This document shows, piece after piece, positions 16,476-24,288 of a stretch of 55,895 bases of DNA. Position 1 is the stretch's first letter, and each line of letters starts with the position of its first letter. The notes under the pieces are model-generated. The model did not search any database and was not told where the DNA came from. It was given only the letters and a program-made list of their open reading frames with translations. A program made the translations under genes and the position numbers. This DNA comes from Gammaproteobacteria bacterium (GTDB taxonomy: Bacteria > Pseudomonadota > Gammaproteobacteria > Pseudomonadales > Azotimanducaceae): NCBI GenBank assembly GCA_028820495.1, contig JAPPIX010000242.1, forward strand, positions 1 through 55,895, written 5' to 3'.

Positions 16476-17500
16476 GGCCGGCGCGACGAATCCTACTGGC
16501 CGTGGCGCTGCTCGCCAGCGCGCCCTTGGCAGCCCACGAGGTTCGACCGGCCTATCTGCAGATCGTCGAAACCGCCCCGGAACGCTTCAGCGTGCTGTGG
16601 AAGCAACCCATCGTGCAGGATCGCCGATTGGCGATCGACCCGGTGCTGCCCAACGACTGTCCGCCGCTGGGCGACCCGGTGCCGGAAGTGATCGGCGGCG
16701 CACTGGTGCAGCAGTGGGAAGTGGCCTGCCCCCTCGATCAAGGCGCCATCCACATCAGCGGCTTGGCGCGGACCCTGACCGATGCGATGGTGGAGATCCA
16801 GCGTTTGGATGGCGAAGGGCTGACGGCGCTGCTGCGCCCCAATTCGCCGTCGCTGGACCTCGACGATCCCGCGCCCCAAGTGGCCGCTTACCTGTGGCTC
16901 GGCATCGAGCACCTGCTGTTCGGCATCGACCACGTGCTGTTCGTCATCGGCCTGGTTTATCTAATCCCCAACCGCTGGGCACTGCTGAAGACCATTACCG
17001 CCTTCACCCTCGCCCACAGCATCACCTTGGCCTTGTCGGTGCTGGAACTGGTGCAAGCTCCCCAAGGACCGGTGGAGGCCGTGATTGCCCTGTCCATCCT
17101 GTTCCTGGCGCGTGAACTGTTGTCGCCGCCGGAACAACGCTCGCCACTCACCGCCCGCCGACCTTGGATCATGGCCCTCCTCTTCGGGCTGCTGCATGGC
17201 TTCGGCTTCGCCGGCGCAATGGCCGAAATCGGCCTGCCCAGGGATCAGCTCGCGCCCGCGCTGCTGCTTTTCAACATCGGCATTGAAGTGGGCCAACTCA
17301 TGATCATCGCAGCCTTGCTGGCCTTCCTGAGCGCGGCTCGATGGGTGGGGCTACGCCCGCCCACCGCGGTGCTGCAAGGCGTGGCTCAATCCGGCGGCAC
17401 GGCGAGCGTACAGTTGGCTCGGATCGACGTGGGGCTGATCTACGGGATCGGCATCCTGGCCGCCTACTGGACTATCGACCGAGTGCTAGGCTTGCTTTAG
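16472..17500 (+). CDS. HupE/UreJ family membrane protein
   Basis: A 342-residue protein. A signal peptide (MRPARRILLAVALLASAPLAA) is followed by a periplasmic domain of about 110 residues and a HupE/UreJ_2 membrane domain (about 130-340). That domain is rich in His and acidic residues in helices: GIEHLLFGIDHVLFVIGL, FTLAHSITLAL, LLHGFGFAGAM, NIGIEVGQL. These look like metal-translocating helices; characterised HupE proteins carry nickel. No urease or hydrogenase gene is in the window, so the metal is not known. Overlaps the PpiC-like gene by four bases. Confidence 0.86.
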   Translation: MRPARRILLAVALLASAPLAAHEVRPAYLQIVETAPERFSVLWKQPIVQDRRLAIDPVLPNDCPPLGDPVPEVIGGALVQQWEVACPLDQGAIHISGLARTLTDAMVEIQRLDGEGLTALLRPNSPSLDLDDPAPQVAAYLWLGIEHLLFGIDHVLFVIGLVYLIPNRWALLKTITAFTLAHSITLALSVLELVQAPQGPVEAVIALSILFLARELLSPPEQRSPLTARRPWIMALLFGLLHGFGFAGAMAEIGLPRDQLAPALLLFNIGIEVGQLMIIAALLAFLSAARWVGLRPPTAVLQGVAQSGGTASVQLARIDVGLIYGIGILAAYWTIDRVLGLL

Positions 17501-17535
17501 GGTCCCGTCAAGCGCCATCGGCGCATGGCTGAACC

Positions 17536-18681
17536 CTAGTACCCTTCCAACTCCCCGTAGCGATTGCGGTGGAAGTTGACGTCGCCCAAGGTCTGTTCGC
17601 TAACCGCGGCTCGCTTGATGAAGAAGCCGATGTCGAACTCGTCGGTCATGCCGATGCCGCCGTGCATCTGGATGCCTTCGCGGGAAACCAAGTTGTAGGT
17701 CTCCCCCACCTTCGCCTTGGCGAGGCTCGCGAGCTTGGCGACTTCATCGGCATCGCGGCCCTCATCCAGGGCGGTGAGCGCCTCGAGGACGCAGGACTTG
17801 GATAGCTCGACCTCGCAGAACATGTTGGCAGCCCGGTGCTTGAGCGCTTGAAAGGAGCCGATGGGAACGCCGAACTGCTCGCGCTCCTTCAAATAGGCGA
17901 CAGTGCGCTCAAAGCACTCCTGAATGCCGCCGAGCATTTCCGCCGCCATGCCGATGCGGCCGATGTCCAAGGTGGGGTCGAGCACCTCGGCACCGCGGCC
18001 CAATTCGCCAACCAGCGCATCGGCGCCCACCTGAACCCCGTCGAACTCAACGTTCGCCACGTTGCGCGAATCGGCCATGCGCAGCCTAGTGACCGCCACG
18101 CCAGCCGCCTCGCGATCCACCAGGAACAGGCTGATGCCATCCCGATCGCCCGCCTCGCCGGACGTGCGCGCCACCACCAGCAGTTGCTCGGCCACGTGGC
18201 CATCGAGCACGAAGGTCTTGCGCCCATTGATGACGAACCCGTCGAGCGCGGCTGCCGCAGTGGTGGACACCCCATGGGGATCGTGGCGGTGGGACTCCTC
18301 CAGCGCCAAGGCCATGAGCAGTTCGCCCGAGGCAATGCGCGGCAGCAATTCCGCCCTTTGCGCGTCGCTGCCGCCGACGTTGATCGCCGTGCCGCAGAGC
18401 CAAACGCTGGCGAATAGCGGGCTGGCCACCAAGCTTCGCCCGGTTTCCTCGGTGACCACGCCGAGCCCCTTGTAGCCGAAATCAAGCCCGCCATGGGCTT
18501 CCGGGAAGGGAACCGCCGCCCAGCCCAGCTCTGTCATGGCCCGCCAAGTGGCCGGGTCATAGCCCAACGCCGAGTCCTCGTCGCGCAGCTGGCGCAATTG
18601 GGCAATCGGGGCGCTGTTGGCGCAAAAGTCCCGAGCGCTGTCCTTGAGCATCGTCTGCTCGTCGTTGAGAATCATCGCCAT
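17536..18681 (-). CDS. Acyl-CoA dehydrogenase family protein
   Basis: A 381-residue flavoenzyme with the N-terminal helical domain (LNDEQTMLKDSARDF), the middle strand domain (LLMALALEESH, VINGRKTFVLDG) and the C-terminal helices (EREQFGVPIGSFQALKHRAA, then GIQMHGGIGMTDEFDIGFFIKR). It oxidises an acyl-CoA to the 2,3-enoyl form, passing electrons to ETF. The group with TDEFDIG here resembles the many short-to-medium chain or steroid-type dehydrogenases; the substrate is not evident. GAGGAAGG precedes the ATG at 18681. It is divergent from a crotonase gene that could use its product. Confidence 0.9.
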   Translation of the reverse strand: MAMILNDEQTMLKDSARDFCANSAPIAQLRQLRDEDSALGYDPATWRAMTELGWAAVPFPEAHGGLDFGYKGLGVVTEETGRSLVASPLFASVWLCGTAINVGGSDAQRAELLPRIASGELLMALALEESHRHDPHGVSTTAAAALDGFVINGRKTFVLDGHVAEQLLVVARTSGEAGDRDGISLFLVDREAAGVAVTRLRMADSRNVANVEFDGVQVGADALVGELGRGAEVLDPTLDIGRIGMAAEMLGGIQECFERTVAYLKEREQFGVPIGSFQALKHRAANMFCEVELSKSCVLEALTALDEGRDADEVAKLASLAKAKVGETYNLVSREGIQMHGGIGMTDEFDIGFFIKRAAVSEQTLGDVNFHRNRYGELEGY

Positions 18682-18838
18682 GGCTTACACCTTCCTCATG
18701 ATCAAGGCGAAGCGCGAAATAAACCAGACTCCCACCACTTTGTCGAGCGCGGCACGTGAACGCCGCTGCCATCGGCCTACCATTTTCGATAATCTGCGCG
18801 TCTTACCCCTTCTCAACCCATTCACGTCAAGGAGCAAC

Positions 18839-19666
18839 ATGTACAAGGACATCACCTACGCAGTGGAGGATCCGGTAGCGGTCATCACGATGAACCGGCC
18901 GGACCGCCTGAACGCCTTCACGACCAGGATGCTGGCAGAGATTCGGCATGCGCTGGCCGCTGCCGAGCAGGATGCGGCGGTGGTTGGCATCGTGCTGACC
19001 GGCGCCGGGCGCGGATTTTGCGCCGGCATGGACATGGGCAGCCTCGACAACCTTTCCACCGGCAACGTCCAAAGGGAGGATTTGTCGGCCCTTGAGGCTT
19101 CGCCCGGGGATCCGGAGCTGGGCCCCAACTTCAAGGTGACCTACTCCTACCTGCTGTCCATCCGCAAGCCCTTGATCGCCGCCGTCAACGGCGCCTGCGC
19201 CGGGCTCGGCTTCGTCTTCGCCATGTTGGCGGACCTGCGCATCGTCGAGCGCCAAGCGAAGTTCGCCACCTCCTTCTCCCAGCGCGGGCTAATCGCCGAA
19301 CACGGCGTGAGCTGGGTTCTGCCGCGTCTGATCGGCTCAGGAAGGGCGCTGGACCTGCTGTGGAGCGCCCGCAAGTTCAACGGCGAGGAAGCGGAGCGAT
19401 TGGGTCTGGCGGAACGGCTGGTGGACGCCGGGGAAAGCGTCGAAACCGCCAAGGAGTACATTGCCGAACTGGCCGCATCCGCCTCCCCCACCAGCCTCAA
19501 GGTGATGAAGGCGCAGGTGTACCGGCACCTCAACATGCCCTTGGGCGACGCCATGACCGAGACCAATGAATGGATGGCGACGAGCTTGAAGCGCGAGGAT
19601 TTCAAGGAGGGCGTGCGCTCCTTCATCGAACGGCGGCCACCAGCCTTCAAGCGCCTGTCGCTGTAA
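18839..19666 (+). CDS. Enoyl-CoA hydratase/isomerase
   Basis: A 275-residue crotonase started at ATG 18839, with AAGGAG 5 bases ahead; an open extension to 18617 crosses the promoter region of the divergent gene and is rejected. Oxyanion motifs are GFCAGMDMGSL and NGACAGLGFVFAM. SQRGLIAEHGVSWVLPRLIG keeps the catalytic-type Glu. The C-terminus (SFIERRPPAFKRL) is standard. Together with the divergent acyl-CoA dehydrogenase it could perform two consecutive beta-oxidation steps. Its TAA stop is also the first three bases of a dispersed intergenic repeat. Confidence 0.9.
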   Translation: MYKDITYAVEDPVAVITMNRPDRLNAFTTRMLAEIRHALAAAEQDAAVVGIVLTGAGRGFCAGMDMGSLDNLSTGNVQREDLSALEASPGDPELGPNFKVTYSYLLSIRKPLIAAVNGACAGLGFVFAMLADLRIVERQAKFATSFSQRGLIAEHGVSWVLPRLIGSGRALDLLWSARKFNGEEAERLGLAERLVDAGESVETAKEYIAELAASASPTSLKVMKAQVYRHLNMPLGDAMTETNEWMATSLKREDFKEGVRSFIERRPPAFKRLSL

Positions 19667-19768
19667 CGAGGCGATGCCTCAGACCGACAGGAACGCGCGC
19701 CGCCTCGGCGGCGCACGGAGTCGGGCGCAAAAGGCGGCTCATGTGGCAACCTTGCCCCGCGATCAAGA
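19664..19768 (+). repeat. Dispersed intergenic element, copy upstream of DUF169 gene (family iv)
   Basis: The left end TAACGAGGCGATGCC (19664-19678) and the right end (22 bp at 19747-19768, containing CCTTGCCCCGCGATCAAGA) both match, exactly, the minus-strand element at 31436-31565. The middle shares GGGCGCAAA but carries a different hairpin (GCGCCGCC/GGCGGCGC region). The element includes the stop codon of the preceding gene and ends 18 bases before the next start codon. Confidence 0.75.
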
Positions 19769-19786
19769 CAACTAAGGAGAGCGCAC

Positions 19787-20572
19787 ATGTCTGAAGTCAT
19801 CGCCACCGATCTCGACACCTATGACTGGCCAGAACTGGTGAACGGGCTAAATCGCTACCTGCGGCTGCGCGCCACGCCCGTGGGCATGAAGCTGTTCGCC
19901 TCCGAAGAGGAGATGATGGCCATCCCCCGCCTGCGCCGGCCCAAGGCGATTCACGCCACCGACCAGATCGTCGGCCAGGCCTGCCGCAACGGCTGGACCG
20001 TCGGCATCACCGCCGACGACCTCGTCGGCGCCCAGTGCAGCACCGTGATCGGCCTGCATCCACGCAGCCCGGAATGGCTTTCCGGGGATCGCATGGCTGG
20101 CGTCTGGTACGCCGACCAAGAGAATGCCAAGGCCCATCAGGAAGCCATGGACGTGGTGCCCTACGGCACCTACCAGGCCATGGCGGTGAGTCCGTTGGCC
20201 AGCGGCCGGCTGAATCCGCCGGACATTTGCCTGATCTATGCCACGCCAGCGCAGATGATCCTTTTCATCAACGGGCTGCAGTGGACCGGCTACAAGAAGC
20301 TGGAATGGGGCTGCGTCGGCGAGTCCGCCTGCGCGGACTCCTGGGGCCGAGCCTTGGCCACCGGCGAGCCCAGCCTCTCGATACCCTGCTTCGCCGAACG
20401 AAGGTACGGCGGCGTCATGGAGGACGAACTGCTGATGGCGCTGCCGCCACGCTTCCTGCCCAAGATCATCGCCGGCTTGGAAGCGCTGTCCCGCAACGGC
20501 CTGCGCTATCCCATCGCGCCCTACGGGGTGAACAACGACGTTCGCGCTGGCATGGGCGTGAGCTACGGCTAA
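19787..20572 (+). CDS. DUF169 family protein
   Basis: A 261-residue protein of the DUF169 family: LRATPVGMKLF near the start, a Cys-containing central region (QACRNGW, WGCVGESACADSW) and a C-terminal MALPPRFLPKIIAGLE. The conserved Cys and His might bind metal or a cofactor, but no activity has been assigned to the family that I know of. AAGGAG is 7 bases ahead of the ATG. It follows a crotonase gene across a dispersed repeat and converges with the GNAT gene. Confidence 0.85.
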   Translation: MSEVIATDLDTYDWPELVNGLNRYLRLRATPVGMKLFASEEEMMAIPRLRRPKAIHATDQIVGQACRNGWTVGITADDLVGAQCSTVIGLHPRSPEWLSGDRMAGVWYADQENAKAHQEAMDVVPYGTYQAMAVSPLASGRLNPPDICLIYATPAQMILFINGLQWTGYKKLEWGCVGESACADSWGRALATGEPSLSIPCFAERRYGGVMEDELLMALPPRFLPKIIAGLEALSRNGLRYPIAPYGVNNDVRAGMGVSYG

Positions 20573-20576
20573 CTGA

Positions 20577-21185
20577 CTAGATCGGGGCGTCCATGTGGCC
20601 GGAGTGGCCGTCCACGTCGTAGGACATGATGACCAAGTCATGGGCGTCGCCGTGGCGGTCCTCCACGTGGTCCGCCAGCAGCGCCTCCGGGACGAACCCG
20701 AGCCGCTTGAATGCCGCCTGGGCACCCGCTTGGTCGGGCGTCATGTGCGCCACCAGCTTCTTCAATCCCATCGCCCGAGCGATGTCGAAAATCTGCGATG
20801 TGAGGATGCGGCCCAAGCCGTGCGAGCGCAGGCTGGGCGCCACGTTGACTCGGATTTCCCCCACCCGGCGCGTCCACCGGGCCGGGTTGCGCTCGACCGT
20901 GGCATAACCGACAAACTCGTCCCCTGCGTAGGCGCACAACGAGAAGGTGGTGCCACTGCTGACGTTGGCCAGCCAAGCATCCACGATGTCCGGCTCGGTG
21001 ATGTCGAGCCGCAGGAAGAGCAGGTCCTGCTCCGGCAGCGCTTGGGCGAAAGCCAGCACCTGCGCCCGGTCCTGGGCACCAAAGACGCGGATCTCCACGT
21101 CCTGGCCGGACAGGCTGATGGCCTTTGGGTAGCCTTGCGCCACTTCGTCAAGCGCATCGGCGGACTGGGTTGCTGCATTGTTCAT
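20577..21185 (-). CDS. GNAT family N-acetyltransferase
   Basis: A 202-residue protein with a GNAT fold. The acetyl-CoA pyrophosphate loop is seen as VNVAPSLRSHGLGRIL (about 112-127; R-x2-G-x-G), followed by MTPDQAGAQAAFKRLGF, the usual alpha4 region. The N-terminal 30 residues are an extension. Its start overlaps the stop of the WS/DGAT gene (ATGA), so both are translated together. The substrate is unknown; coupling to an acyltransferase gene suggests a role in lipid or protein acylation control, which is inference. Confidence 0.84.
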   Translation of the reverse strand: MNNAATQSADALDEVAQGYPKAISLSGQDVEIRVFGAQDRAQVLAFAQALPEQDLLFLRLDITEPDIVDAWLANVSSGTTFSLCAYAGDEFVGYATVERNPARWTRRVGEIRVNVAPSLRSHGLGRILTSQIFDIARAMGLKKLVAHMTPDQAGAQAAFKRLGFVPEALLADHVEDRHGDAHDLVIMSYDVDGHSGHMDAPI

Positions 21186-22675
21186 TGCGTACCTTCCGTT
21201 GTTTTCGTTTGTGGTTGTTGCGCCACTGCCCCCGGCTCCGGCGCATCGGCGCTGCGCGCCGCCGTGAGCAATTCCTTGAAGGCACCGTCCACGCTGTCCG
21301 CCATGCGCTCAACGTCCGGCATCAGCCTTGGATCGCACACCAAGGTGAAGTAAAGCCGCCTGTTGTAGCTGGTCACCGCCAGCCCATAGCCCAACACCCC
21401 GCCCAGCATCAACATCGCCAGCGCATCAAGCACTTGGTGGCCGGCAATGTACTGGGGCACTTGCACGCCGGGCACGTTGGTGCAGGTGAAGTTGAAACCG
21501 GCCATGGGCATTGAGGTGCCCCAAGGCGGCGTCGGCGGCGGGACGCGGGCAGCGAGCGCCGTGGGATCGAAGGGGCCGCCCACCAGTTGGGTGGGCGCCA
21601 TGGCCAGCGGTGGCGGCGACGGCAGCGACTCCATCAACTCCTGGAGGGCCTGGGCCTCCCGGTTCTGCTTGATCTGCTCCATTTCATGGCGAACCTTGCG
21701 CAACCGTTCCACGATGGTCATCGGGGCCGCTGGGAACATGGGGAAAATGCCCGACACCCGGTTGCCCAAGGCGCCCTTCTCATCCTCCTGCCGGACGTTG
21801 ACCGGGCACATGATGCGCAGGTTCGTACCAGCAGCCTTCTGGCGGCTGTCCGCCAGATAGCGGGCTGCGCCTTCCGCGGCCACCGACAGCACCACATCGT
21901 TGATGGTGCCGCCGAAGCGGCGCCGAATTTCCCGGAACTCACCGAATTCGTAGCGCCGCCAAGCCATTTCGCGCTTCGGACCCACCAATCCGGCGTTCCA
22001 AGGCGCCGTCAACACCGGCTCCGCCAGGAATCGGGTGATGGATTCACCCGCCCGGCGCAGCATCTCCATGCGCCCGTCGCCGAGCTGCATCGCAGCAAAC
22101 GGGTTGCTGTCCAACATCGACTCGACTTGCTCGCGCAAGGCTTCGGTGGCCAGCTCAGTGGCACTGGGCAAGGACGCGGGAGACCAAGGCGCCGGTTCCG
22201 GCGTGGGTTCCGGCGCATTGGCCTGAAGGTCGAACAACACGAGGGAAATGTCCACGCCCGAAGCGCCGTCCGCCATGGCGTGATGGCCCATCTGCAGCAG
22301 CACCGTGCGGTCCTTGACGCCTTCGATGACATAGGTAAGCCACAAGGGCCGGTCCCTGGGCAGCAGGGGTTCAGCCAGCTTGGCCGCTGCCGCCAAGGCC
22401 TCGTCCAAAGTGGCGCCCGCTTCCAGCGAGTGCCCCTTGACATGCTGGGCAATGTCGAAATTGGGATCGTCCACCCACTTTGGATGGGCCAGATTGAAGG
22501 GCGCGAAAACCAGCCGCTGGCGCAGCCGCGGCACCAAGTGCAGGCGCCGGGCGATGTGCGCCCGCACCGCTGGCGCGGACAGTTCGCCCTCGAGCACCAC
22601 GATGTTGGCGCCGTGCATGGGGCCGCTGGCGGTCTCTCCGTATAGGAAGGCCGCGTCGTGATCTGAAAGCCGCAT
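21182..22675 (-). CDS. Wax ester synthase/diacylglycerol acyltransferase
   Basis: A 497-residue WS/DGAT. The catalytic motif HHAMADG is at His131-His132-x3-Asp136-Gly137. Other family blocks are MRLSDHDAAFLYGE at the N-terminus, NDVVLSVAAEGAARYL (about 265-280) and the C-terminal TNVPGVQVPQYIAGH. The enzyme joins fatty acyl-CoA to a fatty alcohol or diacylglycerol, making storage wax esters or triacylglycerol at the inner membrane. The frame extends upstream to 22744, but ATG 22675 begins the family sequence and has AGAGG ahead. Second-gene coupling to a GNAT acetyltransferase. Confidence 0.93.
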   Translation of the reverse strand: MRLSDHDAAFLYGETASGPMHGANIVVLEGELSAPAVRAHIARRLHLVPRLRQRLVFAPFNLAHPKWVDDPNFDIAQHVKGHSLEAGATLDEALAAAAKLAEPLLPRDRPLWLTYVIEGVKDRTVLLQMGHHAMADGASGVDISLVLFDLQANAPEPTPEPAPWSPASLPSATELATEALREQVESMLDSNPFAAMQLGDGRMEMLRRAGESITRFLAEPVLTAPWNAGLVGPKREMAWRRYEFGEFREIRRRFGGTINDVVLSVAAEGAARYLADSRQKAAGTNLRIMCPVNVRQEDEKGALGNRVSGIFPMFPAAPMTIVERLRKVRHEMEQIKQNREAQALQELMESLPSPPPLAMAPTQLVGGPFDPTALAARVPPPTPPWGTSMPMAGFNFTCTNVPGVQVPQYIAGHQVLDALAMLMLGGVLGYGLAVTSYNRRLYFTLVCDPRLMPDVERMADSVDGAFKELLTAARSADAPEPGAVAQQPQTKTTEGTQ

Positions 22676-22747
22676 GGAATCAATCCTCTGGACGCAACGG
22701 CGCCCGAAGGCGCGCACTATGCCCATCGGCATCCCGATTCGCAACCG

Positions 22748-22796
22748 CGAACCCGCTACGCGGGTTCGTTTGGAGTTTCGGTCTTGATCTGAAACG
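22748..22796 (+). repeat. Hairpin repeat upstream of MATE gene (family iii)
   Basis: CGAACCCGC (22748-22756) and GCGGGTTCG (22760-22768) form a perfect 9-bp stem. This is followed by TTTGGAGTTTCG and a downstream GAAAC. The same order, hairpin ending GGTTCG then TTGGAGTTTCG then GAAAC, occurs at 24189-24245 at the other end of the MATE gene, in the same orientation. Confidence 0.65.
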
Positions 22797-22835
22797 ACTC
22801 ATGCGCTGGGCAATAATGGGCATCCCAATCAGCGA

Positions 22836-24263
22836 ATGGCCGGCAACAAGGGCTACGCGATCCACGACATGGACAACCCGCAACTGACAACAGGCTCCAC
22901 CGCCCGGCACTTGGTGCGAATGACCCTGCCGATGTTTGTCGGCATCTCATCGATGATCGTGGCGTCGATGATCGACATCATCTACATCGGCTGGCTCGGC
23001 AGCCTGGAGTTGGCGGCAATCAGCTTCACCTTCCCGCTGGTCATGGGGTTGGTGACGCTGTCGATGGGCATCGGCGTCGGCGCCGCCTCGATCATCGCCC
23101 GCCTCGCCGGCCAAGGCCGTCATCGGCAACTGCGACTCCTGGCTACCCACGCCCTGCTGCTGGCGACGCTGCTGGTGGCGACGCTTTCCGCCTTGATGTA
23201 TGCCTTTCAAGCGCCGATTTTCCGGCTGTTGGGCGCCGACGAGGCCGTACTGCCGCTGATCATCGAGTACATGAGCATCTGGATCGTCGGACAGCCCCTG
23301 TTCACCCTGCCCATGGTGGCCACCATGATCATGCGGGCCACTGGCCACGCCCGCGCACCCGCCTGGGTCATGGGCGGCAGCGCCATCCTGCAGGTTGCCT
23401 TGGCGCCAGCCTTGATTTTCGGCCTGCCCGGCCACTGGGACGGCTTGGGCCTGGCTGGCGCCGCTTGGGCTTTCGTCAGTTCGAGGGGGGCAACCTTCCT
23501 TATTGCCCTCGGCCTGCTGCTGAGGATGCACCTGCTCGATTTTCGGACGATGAGCTTAGGCGCCATCTGGGCTTCCTGGCGGGAAGTGCTGGCCATCGGG
23601 GTCCCCAGCGCGATGAACAACCTCATTAGCCCGGCTTCATTGGCAATCACCGTCGCCCTGCTGGCAGGCCACAGCCATGCGGTGGTGGCTGGCTTTGGCG
23701 TGGCATCGCGCATGGAGTCCTTGGCGACCATGATCCTCATGGCGCTGTCGGCAAGCACCGGCCCCTTCGTGGGCCAAAACTGGGGTGCCCGCCGCTATGG
23801 TCGCATCCATGAAGCGCATCGGCTCGCCTACCGCTTCGCCCTAGGCTATGGCGTGGCCGTCTGCGTCGTTCTTGCCCTGTGGGGCCAGCCCTTGGCCACC
23901 CTCATCATTGACGATGAGGCGGTGGTGGACGCCACCTACGCCTACCTGCTCATCGTGCCCGTCACCTACGGCTTGCTCGGCGTCAGCATGATCGCCGGCG
24001 CCACGTTCACGGCCCTTGGCAAGCCCATCCCGACGCTGCTGCTGTCCCTCGGCCGGATGGTGGTGTTCTATCTGCCGTTGGCCCTAGCGGGAGACCGCCT
24101 GTTCGGCTTTGTCGGCATCTACGGCGCCGCTGCCTTGGCCAACCTGCTGATCGCGATCCTGTCCGCCGCCTGGCTGCAGCACCACTTGCGAACCTTGGCC
24201 CTGGGGGGCCAAGGTTCGATTGGAGTTTCGCTAGCGCGAAACTCCGCGCGAACCGAACATTGA
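22836..24263 (+). CDS. MATE family efflux transporter
   Basis: A 475-residue membrane protein with 12 predicted helices in the MATE arrangement: MTLPMFVGISSMIVASMID at the start, GIGVGAASIIARLAGQG, then PSAMNNLISPASLAI and GPFVGQNWGARRYGRI in the second half. It exports cationic or metabolite compounds driven by sodium or proton. Either ATG 22836 or MDNPQLTTGS (22869) could be the start. The last 20 or so residues (GGQGSIGVSLARNSARTEH) are encoded by a hairpin repeat that also occurs upstream of the gene, so the original C-terminus has probably been replaced. Confidence 0.9.
   Translation: MAGNKGYAIHDMDNPQLTTGSTARHLVRMTLPMFVGISSMIVASMIDIIYIGWLGSLELAAISFTFPLVMGLVTLSMGIGVGAASIIARLAGQGRHRQLRLLATHALLLATLLVATLSALMYAFQAPIFRLLGADEAVLPLIIEYMSIWIVGQPLFTLPMVATMIMRATGHARAPAWVMGGSAILQVALAPALIFGLPGHWDGLGLAGAAWAFVSSRGATFLIALGLLLRMHLLDFRTMSLGAIWASWREVLAIGVPSAMNNLISPASLAITVALLAGHSHAVVAGFGVASRMESLATMILMALSASTGPFVGQNWGARRYGRIHEAHRLAYRFALGYGVAVCVVLALWGQPLATLIIDDEAVVDATYAYLLIVPVTYGLLGVSMIAGATFTALGKPIPTLLLSLGRMVVFYLPLALAGDRLFGFVGIYGAAALANLLIAILSAAWLQHHLRTLALGGQGSIGVSLARNSARTEH
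24189..24245 (+). repeat. Hairpin repeat at MATE gene 3' end (family iii)
   Basis: CGAACCTTGGCC (24189-24200) and GGCCAAGGTTCG (24207-24218) make a perfect 12-bp stem; then GGAGTTTCG (24222-24230) pairs with CGAAACTCC (24237-24245). This is a fuller version of the copy at 22748-22796. It is translated as the C-terminal tail of the MATE protein. Confidence 0.7.
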
Positions 24264-24288
24264 AAGCCCGGATTGAATGAACGCTACC

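Noticed and set aside
17500-17536. Possible bidirectional terminator between hupE and the acyl-CoA dehydrogenase gene
   Set aside because: A GCGCC/GGCGC stem exists, but it is only 5 bp and lacks T-runs on either side.
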